DNA of 64,000 bases, taken from NCBI GenBank assembly GCA_024195265.1, contig JAJLRJ010000006.1:9433639-9497638 (forward strand), read 5' to 3'. The notes beneath the pieces were generated by a model that did not search any database, was not told the DNA's origin, and saw only the letters and a list, made by a program, of their open reading frames with translations. Numbering within the stretch: the first letter of the stretch is position 1; each line of letters opens with the position of its first letter. This DNA is from Dendrophyllia cribrosa. Its lineage: Eukaryota; Cnidaria; Anthozoa; Scleractinia; Dendrophylliidae. Below, piece after piece: positions 1-8,747 of this stretch. Position numbers and translations under genes: made by a program.

Positions 1-545
1 GATTATTGAGGCATGTAATGTAGTTTCTAACTTTTGAGTCTTTCGACGAAATCTTATGGTGTGACCATTCAAATGAAACCTCGCTGGCTGTACGTTTGCA
101 TGGTACCATTTATTTTCTAATATTTTACAAGATAAAAAAAATGGAAATTTTTCTTGAATTGTGATGTTTGGCATGCTTGGGAGTCAAAGGGCTAATTTGT
201 GGCTTGCACTGACATCAAAGCATGTCATATTAAAATTCAGAAGCATTAAAAAGCAGATTGCGATTCCAAAATGTTGATGGGATTGTAGAGAGTTGAAAAA
301 CTACACGTCTGGGCCAAATTTTAAAGCGCCAGAGCATTTTGTTCAAGAGTTATAGGCGAACGAGAATTTGACATTTTTAGTTGAAATGTATGTTTCGGCC
401 ATACTGGCCATCTTGCTGTACCACTTTGGTACACCAACATGGCGGCCAAAAATTCAAAGTAATATATAATAGTTACACAAAAATTATTATTACAAAAGAT
501 TGGATTCACTGTAAGTTACATGTATATCGGCTTGTAACCATCTAT
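1..545. mobile_element. left part of a host MITE copy, target of element A
   Basis: The stretch aligns closely with 23,396-23,926, which belongs to a ~1-kb repeat with inverted ends at 23,359-24,395. It stops exactly at the ATCTAT where element A begins, and the short continuation (aatgcaaacataactttcaa) resumes after element A at 18,259. It therefore looks like one half of a non-autonomous DNA transposon split by the Polinton. No gene is visible in it. Confidence 0.75.
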
Positions 546-741
546 AGTAGTTAAGGACTTGGCGGTACCAGATCAGTTTTGCAAAACTGATCTGATACCA
601 AGCCAAGTCTTAACTACTTCCCATCTGTTGGATTAAAAAATATGGCAAAATTAAATGGAAAAATCAAATGAAACTATATGTTAAAAAAACAAAGTGCGTT
701 TATTTCATTGCGTGATACAATTCTCGGAAACACAGGATGTA
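546..741. repeat. left inverted terminal repeat of element A
   Basis: It matches the reverse complement of 18,013-18,252. The outer 73 bp (546-618) form an imperfect palindrome with ~31-bp arms around TTTTGCAAAA, beginning AGTAGT and ending ACTACT. The inner part keeps blocks such as cccatctgttggatt and ctcggaaacacagga, but is about 45 bp shorter than the right copy. Confidence 0.93.
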
Positions 742-1847
742 ATACCCAGAAACAGAGAACGGGGAATCCCCCGCTTACAAGTCTGAACATGTTTTGATAA
801 AAAGGAAATGAGTCATCACTAATAGTTATTGTTTCAGATCACGAGACGGTCGTGTGATATTTTTAACCAATCAGAGGCTTCACACTTTGATTCATAATTG
901 TGAACTTTTTCAGTGAAAAAGTTCACAATTGTGAAGTTGCTTGTGAAGTTAAGATGCCTTACTCTCTAAAACAGCTCGATCAGCGATATGAGAATGTTTG
1001 CCACAATATAAAGAATGCCAAGGATTACACCTTAGAACACCTGAAGACAACTATTGGAATTGATTTGAAAGATTTTTTCAATAATCTTGATACTCAAAAC
1101 TTGGAGGAGTGATATCAAAAGTGTGCGAAATATTATGCCTTCCACTCTTGTTTATATTGGTTGAGTTTCCCACGCGTGGGAATATTTATTGTCTCATCAC
1201 CTTTTATGACAACCATCAAAGAGTTAGCATTTGGATTAAAAATAACATCTACGCAATGGAACAAAGATAGTTTCCCACGCGTGGGAATATTTATTGTGAG
1301 GAAATGAGTCATCAGATTGTAAACAGGATGGAGTTATCGGTGTGTGACATTCTCGGAAAAAACAGGGGAAGCCCCCTATGAAATGAGTCATCACTATAGC
1401 TATTGTTTCAGATCACGAGAGAAAATATTTTCAACATATTATGGGGTTTGATTTAACTTTACAAGATCTCTCAACTTTGCCCGGTCTGTTCTAAACTCAA
1501 TAAAACGCTGTTTATCCTTCAGTGATATCAAAGGTGTGCGAAATATTATGCCTTCCACTCTTGTTTATATTGGTTCAGTTTCCCACGCGTGGGAATATTT
1601 ATTGTTTCATCACCTTTTATGACAGCTTCCATGATTAGCATTTGGATTAAAAATAACATCTACGCAATGGAACAAAGATAGTTTCCCACGCGTGGGAATA
1701 TTTATTGTGAGGAAATGACATCGTTCGGTAGCAATAAATTCGCGTTAGCCGATTTTTACATGTTCGCTATTTTTGTTTTCTGGGAATTTAGACACGTGCC
1801 GCTTATAGCTATTGTTTTAAAAATATTATCTCATATAATAGTATAGA
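622..1847. promoter_or_regulatory. repeat-rich left control region of element A
   Basis: This 1.2-kb stretch is mostly non-coding. A ~195-bp block occurs twice (about 1,111-1,307 and 1,523-1,717). Each copy holds two 16-bp perfect palindromes TTCCCACGCGTGGGAA (1,167; 1,272; 1,580; 1,683) followed by TATTTATTG. The AP-1-like heptamer TGAGTCA occurs three times in near-identical context (809, 1,305, 1,384). Its position between the terminus and the first early gene suggests enhancer or replication-control DNA; that role is inferred. Confidence 0.55.
954..1112 (+). CDS. small hypothetical protein
   Basis: A 52-residue frame starting MPYSLKQLDQRY and ending NLEE. An upstream in-frame ATG at 900 lies inside a hairpin of repeated cacaattgtgaa arms, so 954 is the likelier start. 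The protein is charged and helix-rich, with no signal peptide or membrane segment, and I recognise no family. It sits inside the repeat-rich control region and its stop abuts the first 195-bp repeat copy, so it could be a chance frame. Confidence 0.3.
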   Translation: MPYSLKQLDQRYENVCHNIKNAKDYTLEHLKTTIGIDLKDFFNNLDTQNLEE

Positions 1848-2420
1848 ATGAATTGTGATAAGATAATTCACGATGAGTTGAAAGCAATGGGTAATTTTAT
1901 TTGCGATTTTTGTGACGTAAAATTAGTAGAAGTTGATAGTAGTGTGAGAGTGATCGAGTCATGTTGTAGTGAACAAGATATAAATAATATAGATGGCATG
2001 AGTGTTTGTCTAAATTGTGGTTCCGTACATGGATATAATTATGTTAATGAGTACATTGATTTTTATGAGAATAAGCATAAGATACGGCGAAAATCGGTAT
2101 ATCATCGGAAATATCATATCCAAAACACAATAAATGACATCTGTAGCCAACACAAATTACAGATATCAAACAATAATATAACTAAAATCATGAAAATTTT
2201 TGAGGAGATTGATAAAATTTTGCCACAGATAAATGGAAACCGAAAACGTATGATAAATATTGATTACATTTTAAAACAATTATTTAAGATGTTAAAATTA
2301 CCAATTGAAAATGATATACCTTTATCTAAATCGAAAAGAACATTAACTTGCTATAAACAATATTGGGATAATATCCTATTGTTAATAGGTGATCAAATAC
2401 AAACAATTATTAATAAATGA
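1848..2420 (+). CDS. VLTF3-like zinc-ribbon transcription factor
   Basis: This 190-residue protein has two Cys pairs forming a zinc ribbon (C19/C22 in CDFC and C54/C57 in CLNCG), followed by the block RRKSVYHRKYH and a helical tail rich in RKR and KRTL. This architecture resembles the poxvirus late transcription factor 3-like family found in large DNA viruses and some Polinton-like elements, where it directs late viral transcription. It is preceded by an AT-rich leader resembling those of the PolB and zinc-finger genes (an early-type promoter), fitting a regulator made before the virion genes. The family call rests on overall pattern; a generic TFIIB-type zinc ribbon is the alternative. Confidence 0.6.
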   Translation: MNCDKIIHDELKAMGNFICDFCDVKLVEVDSSVRVIESCCSEQDINNIDGMSVCLNCGSVHGYNYVNEYIDFYENKHKIRRKSVYHRKYHIQNTINDICSQHKLQISNNNITKIMKIFEEIDKILPQINGNRKRMINIDYILKQLFKMLKLPIENDIPLSKSKRTLTCYKQYWDNILLLIGDQIQTIINK

Positions 2421-2500
2421 TCCAATATCGTCATGCAAAGGGGGTTTCCCTATGAATGAGTTATTGAATGAAGTTTGTTAGTAAAATTTACTCTAAAAGT

Positions 2501-2983
2501 TTACTCAAATTTTTTATCATACTGTTTCTCGAATTTATCAGCAAGAGGACAAAGATCGATGATTATTTCATCTAACTGTCTCATTTCATTGATGAAAACA
2601 GTGTGGTTGAATTGATTTCCTCTAAGACAAGACCGTAAAAAAACTAATACTTTTTCATATGTCGTATAAGCAAATTCAGACATTTCGATTTTCTTTTTAT
2701 AATTCTTGATTTCACTTACTGTTTTTAGCACTAAACCAGCTCCAGAAATAGAAGCTAGTATAGCAGGATTTAATGTGATACTACCAGCTACAGTACCAAT
2801 AACTATTAAGCCTGTTGAAGTTACATTAATAGCTAAATTCAATCTCTTAAAATATTTGAAAGCATTCTTATAGCACCAAAATCGTTTATGATAAAATTTA
2901 TACAATGCTTTGATTTCAGATAATTTTTCTTGGCTGATGTTTTTATCAATATGATTGAAATTGAATATATCTGTTTTAGTCAT
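2501..2983 (-). CDS. predicted membrane protein with helical ends
   Basis: A 160-residue protein with a central hydrophobic hairpin (about residues 50-85, alternating GLIVIGTVAG- and ILASISGAGLVL-like stretches) between charged helices. The layout (helix, two adjacent membrane spans, long C-terminal helix) resembles SLATT-type membrane proteins, but I cannot assign a family. It is the last gene of the minus-strand block and its ATG is preceded by TATATAATATAA, like its neighbours. A role in virion membrane association or host manipulation is conceivable but unsupported. Confidence 0.6.
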   Translation of the reverse strand: MTKTDIFNFNHIDKNISQEKLSEIKALYKFYHKRFWCYKNAFKYFKRLNLAINVTSTGLIVIGTVAGSITLNPAILASISGAGLVLKTVSEIKNYKKKIEMSEFAYTTYEKVLVFLRSCLRGNQFNHTVFINEMRQLDEIIIDLCPLADKFEKQYDKKFE

Positions 2984-3010
2984 TTATATTATATATTTGG
3001 ATAATAATAA

Positions 3011-3412
3011 TTAAATTTTAGGATTTGAAATGAGGCAATATAATAATCCAGAGATTTGACCCATTATTGGAGATCTTTTTAATTTCTTCGGTATTGAAAG
3101 GCAGCAATATGTGTATCCAGGCCCCTTTTCATAGTCATTGTAAAATCTTCCAAATGCATCATGAAAAATAGCATGTTTAATTAAAAATTGGTATTTGGTA
3201 TTTAGAGTACAAGAACCTGGTCCTATTAATCCAATGTCAGAGTGTTTTTCTAATATTTGGTTAAATGATATTGGCTTATTCAAATAGTTAACGTACAAAA
3301 ATTGATATATTAAAGCCGATTTTAATATTTCATCTTTAGTATTAGGATGTAGGTTTTTTTGGGTTGTGAAAAATTTATTACAAAAATTAATTGACTGTGC
3401 AAGAATTGACAT
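3011..3412 (-). CDS. hypothetical protein
   Basis: A 133-residue frame between the membrane protein and the fibre gene, on the same strand, with about 30-bp gaps on either side and a TATATATAA-ATG leader as in neighbouring genes. Several Cys residues are spread through it (CNKF, GSCTL, YCCLS, YCL). There is no membrane span and no motif I recognise. Tight spacing and the shared leader argue it is a real gene. Confidence 0.6.
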   Translation of the reverse strand: MSILAQSINFCNKFFTTQKNLHPNTKDEILKSALIYQFLYVNYLNKPISFNQILEKHSDIGLIGPGSCTLNTKYQFLIKHAIFHDAFGRFYNDYEKGPGYTYCCLSIPKKLKRSPIMGQISGLLYCLISNPKI

Positions 3413-3444
3413 TTATATATATCAATATATTAGATAATTATATA

Positions 3445-5688
3445 TTAAAACTCTTCAAAAAGTACACTGATATGGCAATTATAAGGTGCATATGTAATAT
3501 GATCAATTGATATTAATTTGATTCGTACAACTGTATCTTCATTGAAATTGATAACTGATGACGCTATATTGAAAGTGTAATAAATTTTATTCGATGCTTT
3601 ATTCCAATTTTGGGGTCCAAATGAATTGTTACCGATTAATATAACCATTTTTTTGTATCCTTCAGGCGGTTTATCGTCCAATATTATCAACCCTAATTTT
3701 ACTATTTTCAAATTAGTTACCGCAATAAATGATGATGAACCGTTGAATATGATATCATTAGTGTTCTTATTTTTCATATAATTTTCTGAAAATATGAATT
3801 TATTTTTCGGTTTTGGTAAACCAATTATGTTTCTACCATTTAAATCAATATCAGTCTCCATAACCATTTTTCCATTTTCAATTACAAAAACAGTATCAAA
3901 TACATCTGAATCAACACTCGAGACATGTCCTTGAACACCATAAACGATTAGATGTGCTTTATTTGTATTTCCTTTTGTAATTTTACCATGAAGATCTATC
4001 ATTATATATTCTGGTGGTGAAACTTGGTATTTATGAAGATGTATAATGCTTTTTGTGTATCCTTCAGTGTTAAATATCTTTGTAGTTTGCTGTTCAATAT
4101 TAATGACTGTTGATACAACATTAACAGTCGTTGAACGAATATGAGCATTATCTGGAACGAAAAACTCAATCACCATAGTATACTCACCTTGAGGAAGTTT
4201 GTATGCATTGAAACCTATCCTTGACCTGAAGTCATCATTATTGTCTGTTGTAAGTGTTATATCATAGGCTTTCTTATTGATTTGGTGAGGTGATGCAGCA
4301 AAATTGATAATTCCATTAACAACTATATTACTTTCTGAGGAGCTCTCGTCTACATCTTCCATTAGATATCTGAAAACATCTTTCAATGTAGATGGAGTTA
4401 TGTGTGACTTGTTTACATAACTCTTATAATCATCCGTTATTCGTGTGTACAAGTTTGTATTGGAATCATTGAGTTCGGTGTTGAAGAATGAAACATTTAT
4501 AGCAGCGTCATTCTCATGTGGTTTAGGAGTTGCTAGATTAACAATCTTTTTATCTCCCATATCAAGATCGCTGGAAATAGTTTTATCAAGTTTGAGTGTT
4601 TCTAAATTATTTATTGCATTCGTATTTTGATTTATTCTTGTGTTGTTATCACCAGTTTTTGTGTCAACATATCCTTTATTTGTAGCGTGATCAACTGCTA
4701 TTGGATCTTTTACATTGAAGATCGTATTTTTATTCATATCAAGGCCCGTTTCCATCATCAACATCTCTTTACGAGAAAGAAAAATGTTTTTTACATCATT
4801 ATAACTAACAAGATTGTTGTAATTTGCAGCTAAATCCAAGTATGTCTGTTGTTTCGACTCAACAATATTAAAAAGTTCTTTCAAATCAATGTTTTTAGTA
4901 ACTTCATGAGTGTGATCAGGAACATCGGGATGATATTTTTTTAGAGTTATCATATTCACAGCTGAAAGATCTTGGTTTTCATCTGTGTTGATATTTATGA
5001 TTTTCTTATTCTTCGCATCATATTGTTGACCGTCATAATTTAAAAAATGTGTCTTCCCATGGTAAAAAGGGAAAGCATCGTTATCACCAGCTGCTTGAAC
5101 ATTTAATATAGAATGATAATTGGCATCCATGTGATCAGTCAATACTATTCTTTCATTTTTCATATATGCATCTGTAATATTAGCTTTTTTATTACTATAA
5201 TTTTTAAGAGTTATCATATTAGTTGCACAAAGATCATTGTCTTCATCCGTGTCCAGATTTGTGATTAATTTTCTATCCATATCAATCTCACCGGGTAAAA
5301 TTAGTTTATGTCCCCGCATATCAAGATCCCCCACCATATGAGTTGTTCCATCTAATTTTAAATAATGCGTGTCTCCATACTCTTTATTAACAGCATCTTT
5401 TTCTGAAATTGGTGTTTTTAAATTTCTTATATTATTGTTTTTCATATCAAGATTTGCTGTAACTAATGGTAAATGCTTACTAACAAATGTATTTCTAATA
5501 AATTTGAAATCAACTACATCATTCAAACCAGTAACTGTTCCTATATTTACTATTTTTTTATTTTGCATATCATAATTACCATCATCTGTCAATTTGAAGC
5601 CAACGCCTGGCGGGCCTGGTGGCCCTTGTGATGTTGTTGTTGTTGTTGTTGTTGTTGTTGATGGTAGTAATCCGTTTGAATAACTCAT
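3445..5688 (-). CDS. fibre-like attachment protein with collagen tag
   Basis: A 747-residue protein. I chose the ATG at 5,688 (MSYSNGLLPS) because it follows the usual TATATAATG leader; an in-frame ATG at 5,796 would overlap the ATPase gene by 89 nt. Order: short N-terminus, a run of nine threonines, the collagen-like GPPGPPG, then many shaft-type repeats of the form (N/D)xDMxxxxIxNLxxPxxxxDAxNKxY, as in trimeric fibre and phage tail shafts, then a beta-rich C-terminal region likely to be the receptor-binding head. Such fibres project from the capsid vertex and bind host cells. The repeat architecture is plain; the receptor-binding role is inferred from position and architecture. Confidence 0.75.
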   Translation of the reverse strand: MSYSNGLLPSTTTTTTTTTSQGPPGPPGVGFKLTDDGNYDMQNKKIVNIGTVTGLNDVVDFKFIRNTFVSKHLPLVTANLDMKNNNIRNLKTPISEKDAVNKEYGDTHYLKLDGTTHMVGDLDMRGHKLILPGEIDMDRKLITNLDTDEDNDLCATNMITLKNYSNKKANITDAYMKNERIVLTDHMDANYHSILNVQAAGDNDAFPFYHGKTHFLNYDGQQYDAKNKKIININTDENQDLSAVNMITLKKYHPDVPDHTHEVTKNIDLKELFNIVESKQQTYLDLAANYNNLVSYNDVKNIFLSRKEMLMMETGLDMNKNTIFNVKDPIAVDHATNKGYVDTKTGDNNTRINQNTNAINNLETLKLDKTISSDLDMGDKKIVNLATPKPHENDAAINVSFFNTELNDSNTNLYTRITDDYKSYVNKSHITPSTLKDVFRYLMEDVDESSSESNIVVNGIINFAASPHQINKKAYDITLTTDNNDDFRSRIGFNAYKLPQGEYTMVIEFFVPDNAHIRSTTVNVVSTVINIEQQTTKIFNTEGYTKSIIHLHKYQVSPPEYIMIDLHGKITKGNTNKAHLIVYGVQGHVSSVDSDVFDTVFVIENGKMVMETDIDLNGRNIIGLPKPKNKFIFSENYMKNKNTNDIIFNGSSSFIAVTNLKIVKLGLIILDDKPPEGYKKMVILIGNNSFGPQNWNKASNKIYYTFNIASSVINFNEDTVVRIKLISIDHITYAPYNCHISVLFEEF

Positions 5689-5707
5689 TATATATAATAT
5701 GATTATA

Positions 5708-6349
5708 TTATATTTTTTCATTGAAATTCTTGGTTGTGAATTTCCTTGGTTTATCAATATATATGAAGCAATATGAATCATTAGTGGCTTTTTCATAGTC
5801 AGATTTTTTTATACCAAGCTCTCTACTAATCCTGTTTTGTTCGTTTGGAGAAGGAAATTCAAAAATGCAGTAATGTGTAGAGTTAAGACGGATACATTTG
5901 TCAGTGTCATAAAACGATTGACTAAGATATATGCAACTGCAATTTTTGTTTCTTGAGTTAGTGTAGTAGTTTCTTATTTCTGCATCATTTTTACTACCAG
6001 TATTAAGATAGTCATCAAAAATAACCAACTTTTGGTTATCACAATTTAATTCGGACAAAGGCAATATTTGATCATTACTTGCTTCAATAATTGGGTAACC
6101 CACCTCTTCACTGATTGGTTTCAATGTTTCCAGTAAATGTTGATATTTTGATTGTTCCAAGTTTTTAGCATATAGATAAATTTTATCGAAATAGAGTAGC
6201 CTATAGATCATGTCTAGCAGAACGTTTGTTTTTCCTGACCCAGATGGGCCGCAAATTAGCATCCGGAAGCATCGGTCAGGCATGAAAGGATATAACTGTT
6301 TATAATTTGAGGTTACATCATCATCGGCATCGTAATTTGGTATTATCAT
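5708..6349 (-). CDS. genome-packaging ATPase (FtsK/HerA type)
   Basis: This 213-residue protein has Walker A GPSGSGKT at residues 34-41, Walker B LVIFDD at 108-113 and a sensor-like CIYLSQS around 139-145. This is the A32-like packaging ATPase of Polintons and related viruses, which pumps the element's DNA into the preformed capsid. It lies immediately upstream of the fibre gene on the same strand and is divergent from the PPxY gene across a 136-bp spacer with iterons. Length and motif spacing look normal for the family and there is no sign of damage. Confidence 0.92.
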   Translation of the reverse strand: MIIPNYDADDDVTSNYKQLYPFMPDRCFRMLICGPSGSGKTNVLLDMIYRLLYFDKIYLYAKNLEQSKYQHLLETLKPISEEVGYPIIEASNDQILPLSELNCDNQKLVIFDDYLNTGSKNDAEIRNYYTNSRNKNCSCIYLSQSFYDTDKCIRLNSTHYCIFEFPSPNEQNRISRELGIKKSDYEKATNDSYCFIYIDKPRKFTTKNFNEKI

Positions 6350-6377
6350 TTATATTATATGGGTATATTATTTCAAT

Positions 6378-6425
6378 ATAACATGGTGTATAACACGGTG
6401 TACAACACAGTGTACAACACGGTGT
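6378..6425. repeat. four 12-bp iterons in a divergent promoter
   Basis: Four head-to-tail copies of (A)(T/C)AACA(C/T)(G/A)GTGT fill the centre of the spacer between the ATPase (-) and PPxY (+) genes. Each contains the near-dyad ACAC-GTGT. Placement in a two-way promoter suggests a binding site for an element or host regulator; the function is inferred. Confidence 0.7.
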
Positions 6426-6485
6426 AAAATGCTCTTTTTTATATATGATTTCCAAATTTTATGTAACGTAATAATATAACAATAA

Positions 6486-7502
6486 ATGAGTTTACTTAAA
6501 TGGAAAGAACTTGCAAAAAGAAAATCTGAATTAGGAAATAAAATTAATTATGTTCATGATGCAATCACAAAACATAATCTTGGTCAGCAGATAAGTCAGG
6601 AATCGTTGACGAAGGTATTCAAACCAGTAACTAGTAAATTAGATGATGTTATCGACAGTAATTTAAATTTAAGGGTACCTATAAGAAAGAAACGAGCACC
6701 TAAAAAAGGTGACCAAGGTATTGACTACATGCCTGAAGTTGACCCTTTCGAAGACATGCAAGTTGATGATTTATTTGGTGATTATGTCCCACCAAATCAA
6801 GAGAAACAACTGGTGCCAAAACCACCAACATATGAAGAATCTTTACAAGATCTTCTGGAAGGAAATAAGGATATTTATGTTGATCCTCAGTACTTTGGTG
6901 ATGAACCAGATGAATTACCACCAAAATATGAAGAAGAGATGGACTATGGATTAGATGATGAAGATATAAGTAATGAGATTTTGAATGATATTGGTATTAC
7001 GGATTATGAAAATGTGGAAATGAGGTTAAATCAACCAGAAATGACAAATAAAAAGACTAGGGCCTATCTTAATAAGATTATAAATGATGCAAAATCAAAA
7101 AGGAGTCAATTAAGTGGTTATAAGTCACATGTTACAAAACAGTTCAAAAGTGGGGCTATATCAGAAGCTGAGAGACAAATGCGAAACAAAAGAATAGACA
7201 ATGCGAGAGATACTTTAAATGAATACATAAAACATTATAATACTAAATTGGAAACAATAAAAGGTTCTGGAATCCAGAGTCGGGGAAAAAAACAGAGAGG
7301 TGGAAATATTATGTTTTTTAATGATGTAAAGCAGCTTTTAAAAAAATTGGAATTGATTATTGGTGAAAGATTGGCAGGGAATACCAGCATTGAGATGCGA
7401 AATATGGGAGTAACTATATTGGACACATTATTGAAAATATCGAAAATCAATAGATCGCAGTATAATAAATTGTATGGTCAATATTTTAAAAATATAATGT
7501 AA
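6486..7502 (+). CDS. PPxY-bearing virion-associated protein
   Basis: A 338-residue acidic, proline-rich protein with two PPxY motifs in similar context (PPTYEE near residue 114 and PPKYEE near 145), and a basic N-terminal stretch RKKRAPKK. The C-terminal third is helical and follows KQRGG, which resembles an adenain-type cleavage site. PPxY motifs recruit NEDD4-type ubiquitin ligases and the ESCRT system in enveloped viruses and adenovirus. The gene starts the plus-strand virion block, just before the penton gene. The motifs are visible; a trafficking or budding role is an inference. Confidence 0.7.
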   Translation: MSLLKWKELAKRKSELGNKINYVHDAITKHNLGQQISQESLTKVFKPVTSKLDDVIDSNLNLRVPIRKKRAPKKGDQGIDYMPEVDPFEDMQVDDLFGDYVPPNQEKQLVPKPPTYEESLQDLLEGNKDIYVDPQYFGDEPDELPPKYEEEMDYGLDDEDISNEILNDIGITDYENVEMRLNQPEMTNKKTRAYLNKIINDAKSKRSQLSGYKSHVTKQFKSGAISEAERQMRNKRIDNARDTLNEYIKHYNTKLETIKGSGIQSRGKKQRGGNIMFFNDVKQLLKKLELIIGERLAGNTSIEMRNMGVTILDTLLKISKINRSQYNKLYGQYFKNIM

Positions 7503-7513
7503 CTTTATTATAT

Positions 7514-8260
7514 ATGGAACGAGAGATAGTATTATCCTCCTATAGTGTGAAGTCCCAATTAAATAATAAACCTGAAGATTTCACAACAAAATTTACTAGA
7601 CAAATGATATTGGATAGTAATTCTCAATATGTTATCGGTCTTAACAGAATTATCAATATGAGTTTCACATGGTTCAATGTTAACGCAGGATACAACAATC
7701 AATTAATAAAATATAGCTCTAATAATGGTACAACTTATCACAACATACAATTTCCATCAGGAGTATGGAATTATACTGATTTCGATGAATATATAAAAGA
7801 TATAACAAAGAACGGTGATACGTATCCTATCAATCTTGAATTCGATAATACAACATTTAGGGTTACGATTACATTGGCTCAGAATTATCAGCTTGATTTG
7901 ACGCATTCCAATTTTAATGATCTAATCGGGTTTGATAAGACAGTATTGACAAGTGGAACAAATATTGGTCCTATAGTACCAAATCTAAGTCAAGACACCG
8001 ATATTTTGAATATCCATTGTGACCTAATTAATGATTCACTTGTCGACGGTCAAGATACAGACATCATTTATAGCTTCTCTACCAGTGTACTCCAACCTAG
8101 TTATAGCTTCACTTTAGAACCTAAACGGGTTACATATAACCCAGTTAATAAAAATACTATCAGTAGTATCCGAATATACATCACAGATGGAAAAAGAAGA
8201 TTAGTTAACTTGAATGGCGCAGATACAGCTTTCTCACTGATTCTGAAAAGTATAGAATAA
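7514..8260 (+). CDS. minor capsid (penton-like) protein
   Basis: A 248-residue beta-strand-rich protein beginning REIVLSSYSVKSQLNNKPEDF and containing the pattern W-F-N-V followed by long alternating polar/hydrophobic strands. N-terminus, length and position directly upstream of the major capsid gene match the single-jelly-roll penton protein of Polintons, which forms the pentameric vertices. It follows the PPxY gene by 11 bp. No damage is visible. Confidence 0.8.
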   Translation: MEREIVLSSYSVKSQLNNKPEDFTTKFTRQMILDSNSQYVIGLNRIINMSFTWFNVNAGYNNQLIKYSSNNGTTYHNIQFPSGVWNYTDFDEYIKDITKNGDTYPINLEFDNTTFRVTITLAQNYQLDLTHSNFNDLIGFDKTVLTSGTNIGPIVPNLSQDTDILNIHCDLINDSLVDGQDTDIIYSFSTSVLQPSYSFTLEPKRVTYNPVNKNTISSIRIYITDGKRRLVNLNGADTAFSLILKSIE

Positions 8261-8277
8261 TATAACATAATAGTATA

Positions 8278-8697
8278 ATGAAACCGTATGAATTCAAAAG
8301 ATTTTACCATCCAAAACTTGGTAAATTTGTATACAGACACAAAGGATCGGGAATTATCGTTGATAATATTTTCAAACCGTTGAAGAGTGTTGCATCATCT
8401 GTTTTCAAGAAATTTGCTAAGCCAATAGCAAAGAAGGCGTTAGAATCGGGGATATCCCATGCAGGTGAGCGACTGGGTAAGGCGGTATCTCAAAAATCTG
8501 GTGATTTGATAATGAAAAGATTGACAAATTTGAGAAAAGGAGCTACAAGACAAACAGCAATTGTTCCATCCTCACCCATTAAACAGCTGCAGCAACATTA
8601 TCAGCCAAAACTAGATCAAGAAAGTACTGATATGATACTGAATAGACTCATTTCTGGAGATGGTTTGAGGAGAAGACGTAGAGTTAGATTTGTATAG
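8278..8697 (+). CDS. small basic pVI-like capsid-associated protein
   Basis: A 139-residue, strongly basic protein. After KGSG at residues 22-25 comes an amphipathic helix-like stretch (IIVDNIFKPLKSVASSVFKK), and the C-terminus is the Arg-rich GLRRRRRVRF preceded by ISGDG, which fits the adenain cleavage pattern (M/I/L)xGx-G. Size, charge, cleavage-like sites and position between penton and major capsid resemble adenovirus cement/lytic proteins (pVI, pX), but homology is not demonstrable by eye. A TATAACATAATA motif lies 5 bp before the ATG. Confidence 0.6.
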   Translation: MKPYEFKRFYHPKLGKFVYRHKGSGIIVDNIFKPLKSVASSVFKKFAKPIAKKALESGISHAGERLGKAVSQKSGDLIMKRLTNLRKGATRQTAIVPSSPIKQLQQHYQPKLDQESTDMILNRLISGDGLRRRRRVRFV

Positions 8698-8747
8698 AAT
8701 CAATGAATATATTTTTTAATTGTTAAAATTATATAACATAATAATAT

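Noticed and set aside
1167..1698. CRISPR-like spacing of the 16-bp palindromes
   Set aside because: Only four copies in two duplicated blocks, with spacers of unequal length; eukaryotic context.
5689..5796. Longer fibre start at 5,796
   Set aside because: It would overlap the ATPase gene by 89 nt and adds residues unlike a fibre; the ATG at 5,688 has the usual TATATAATG leader.
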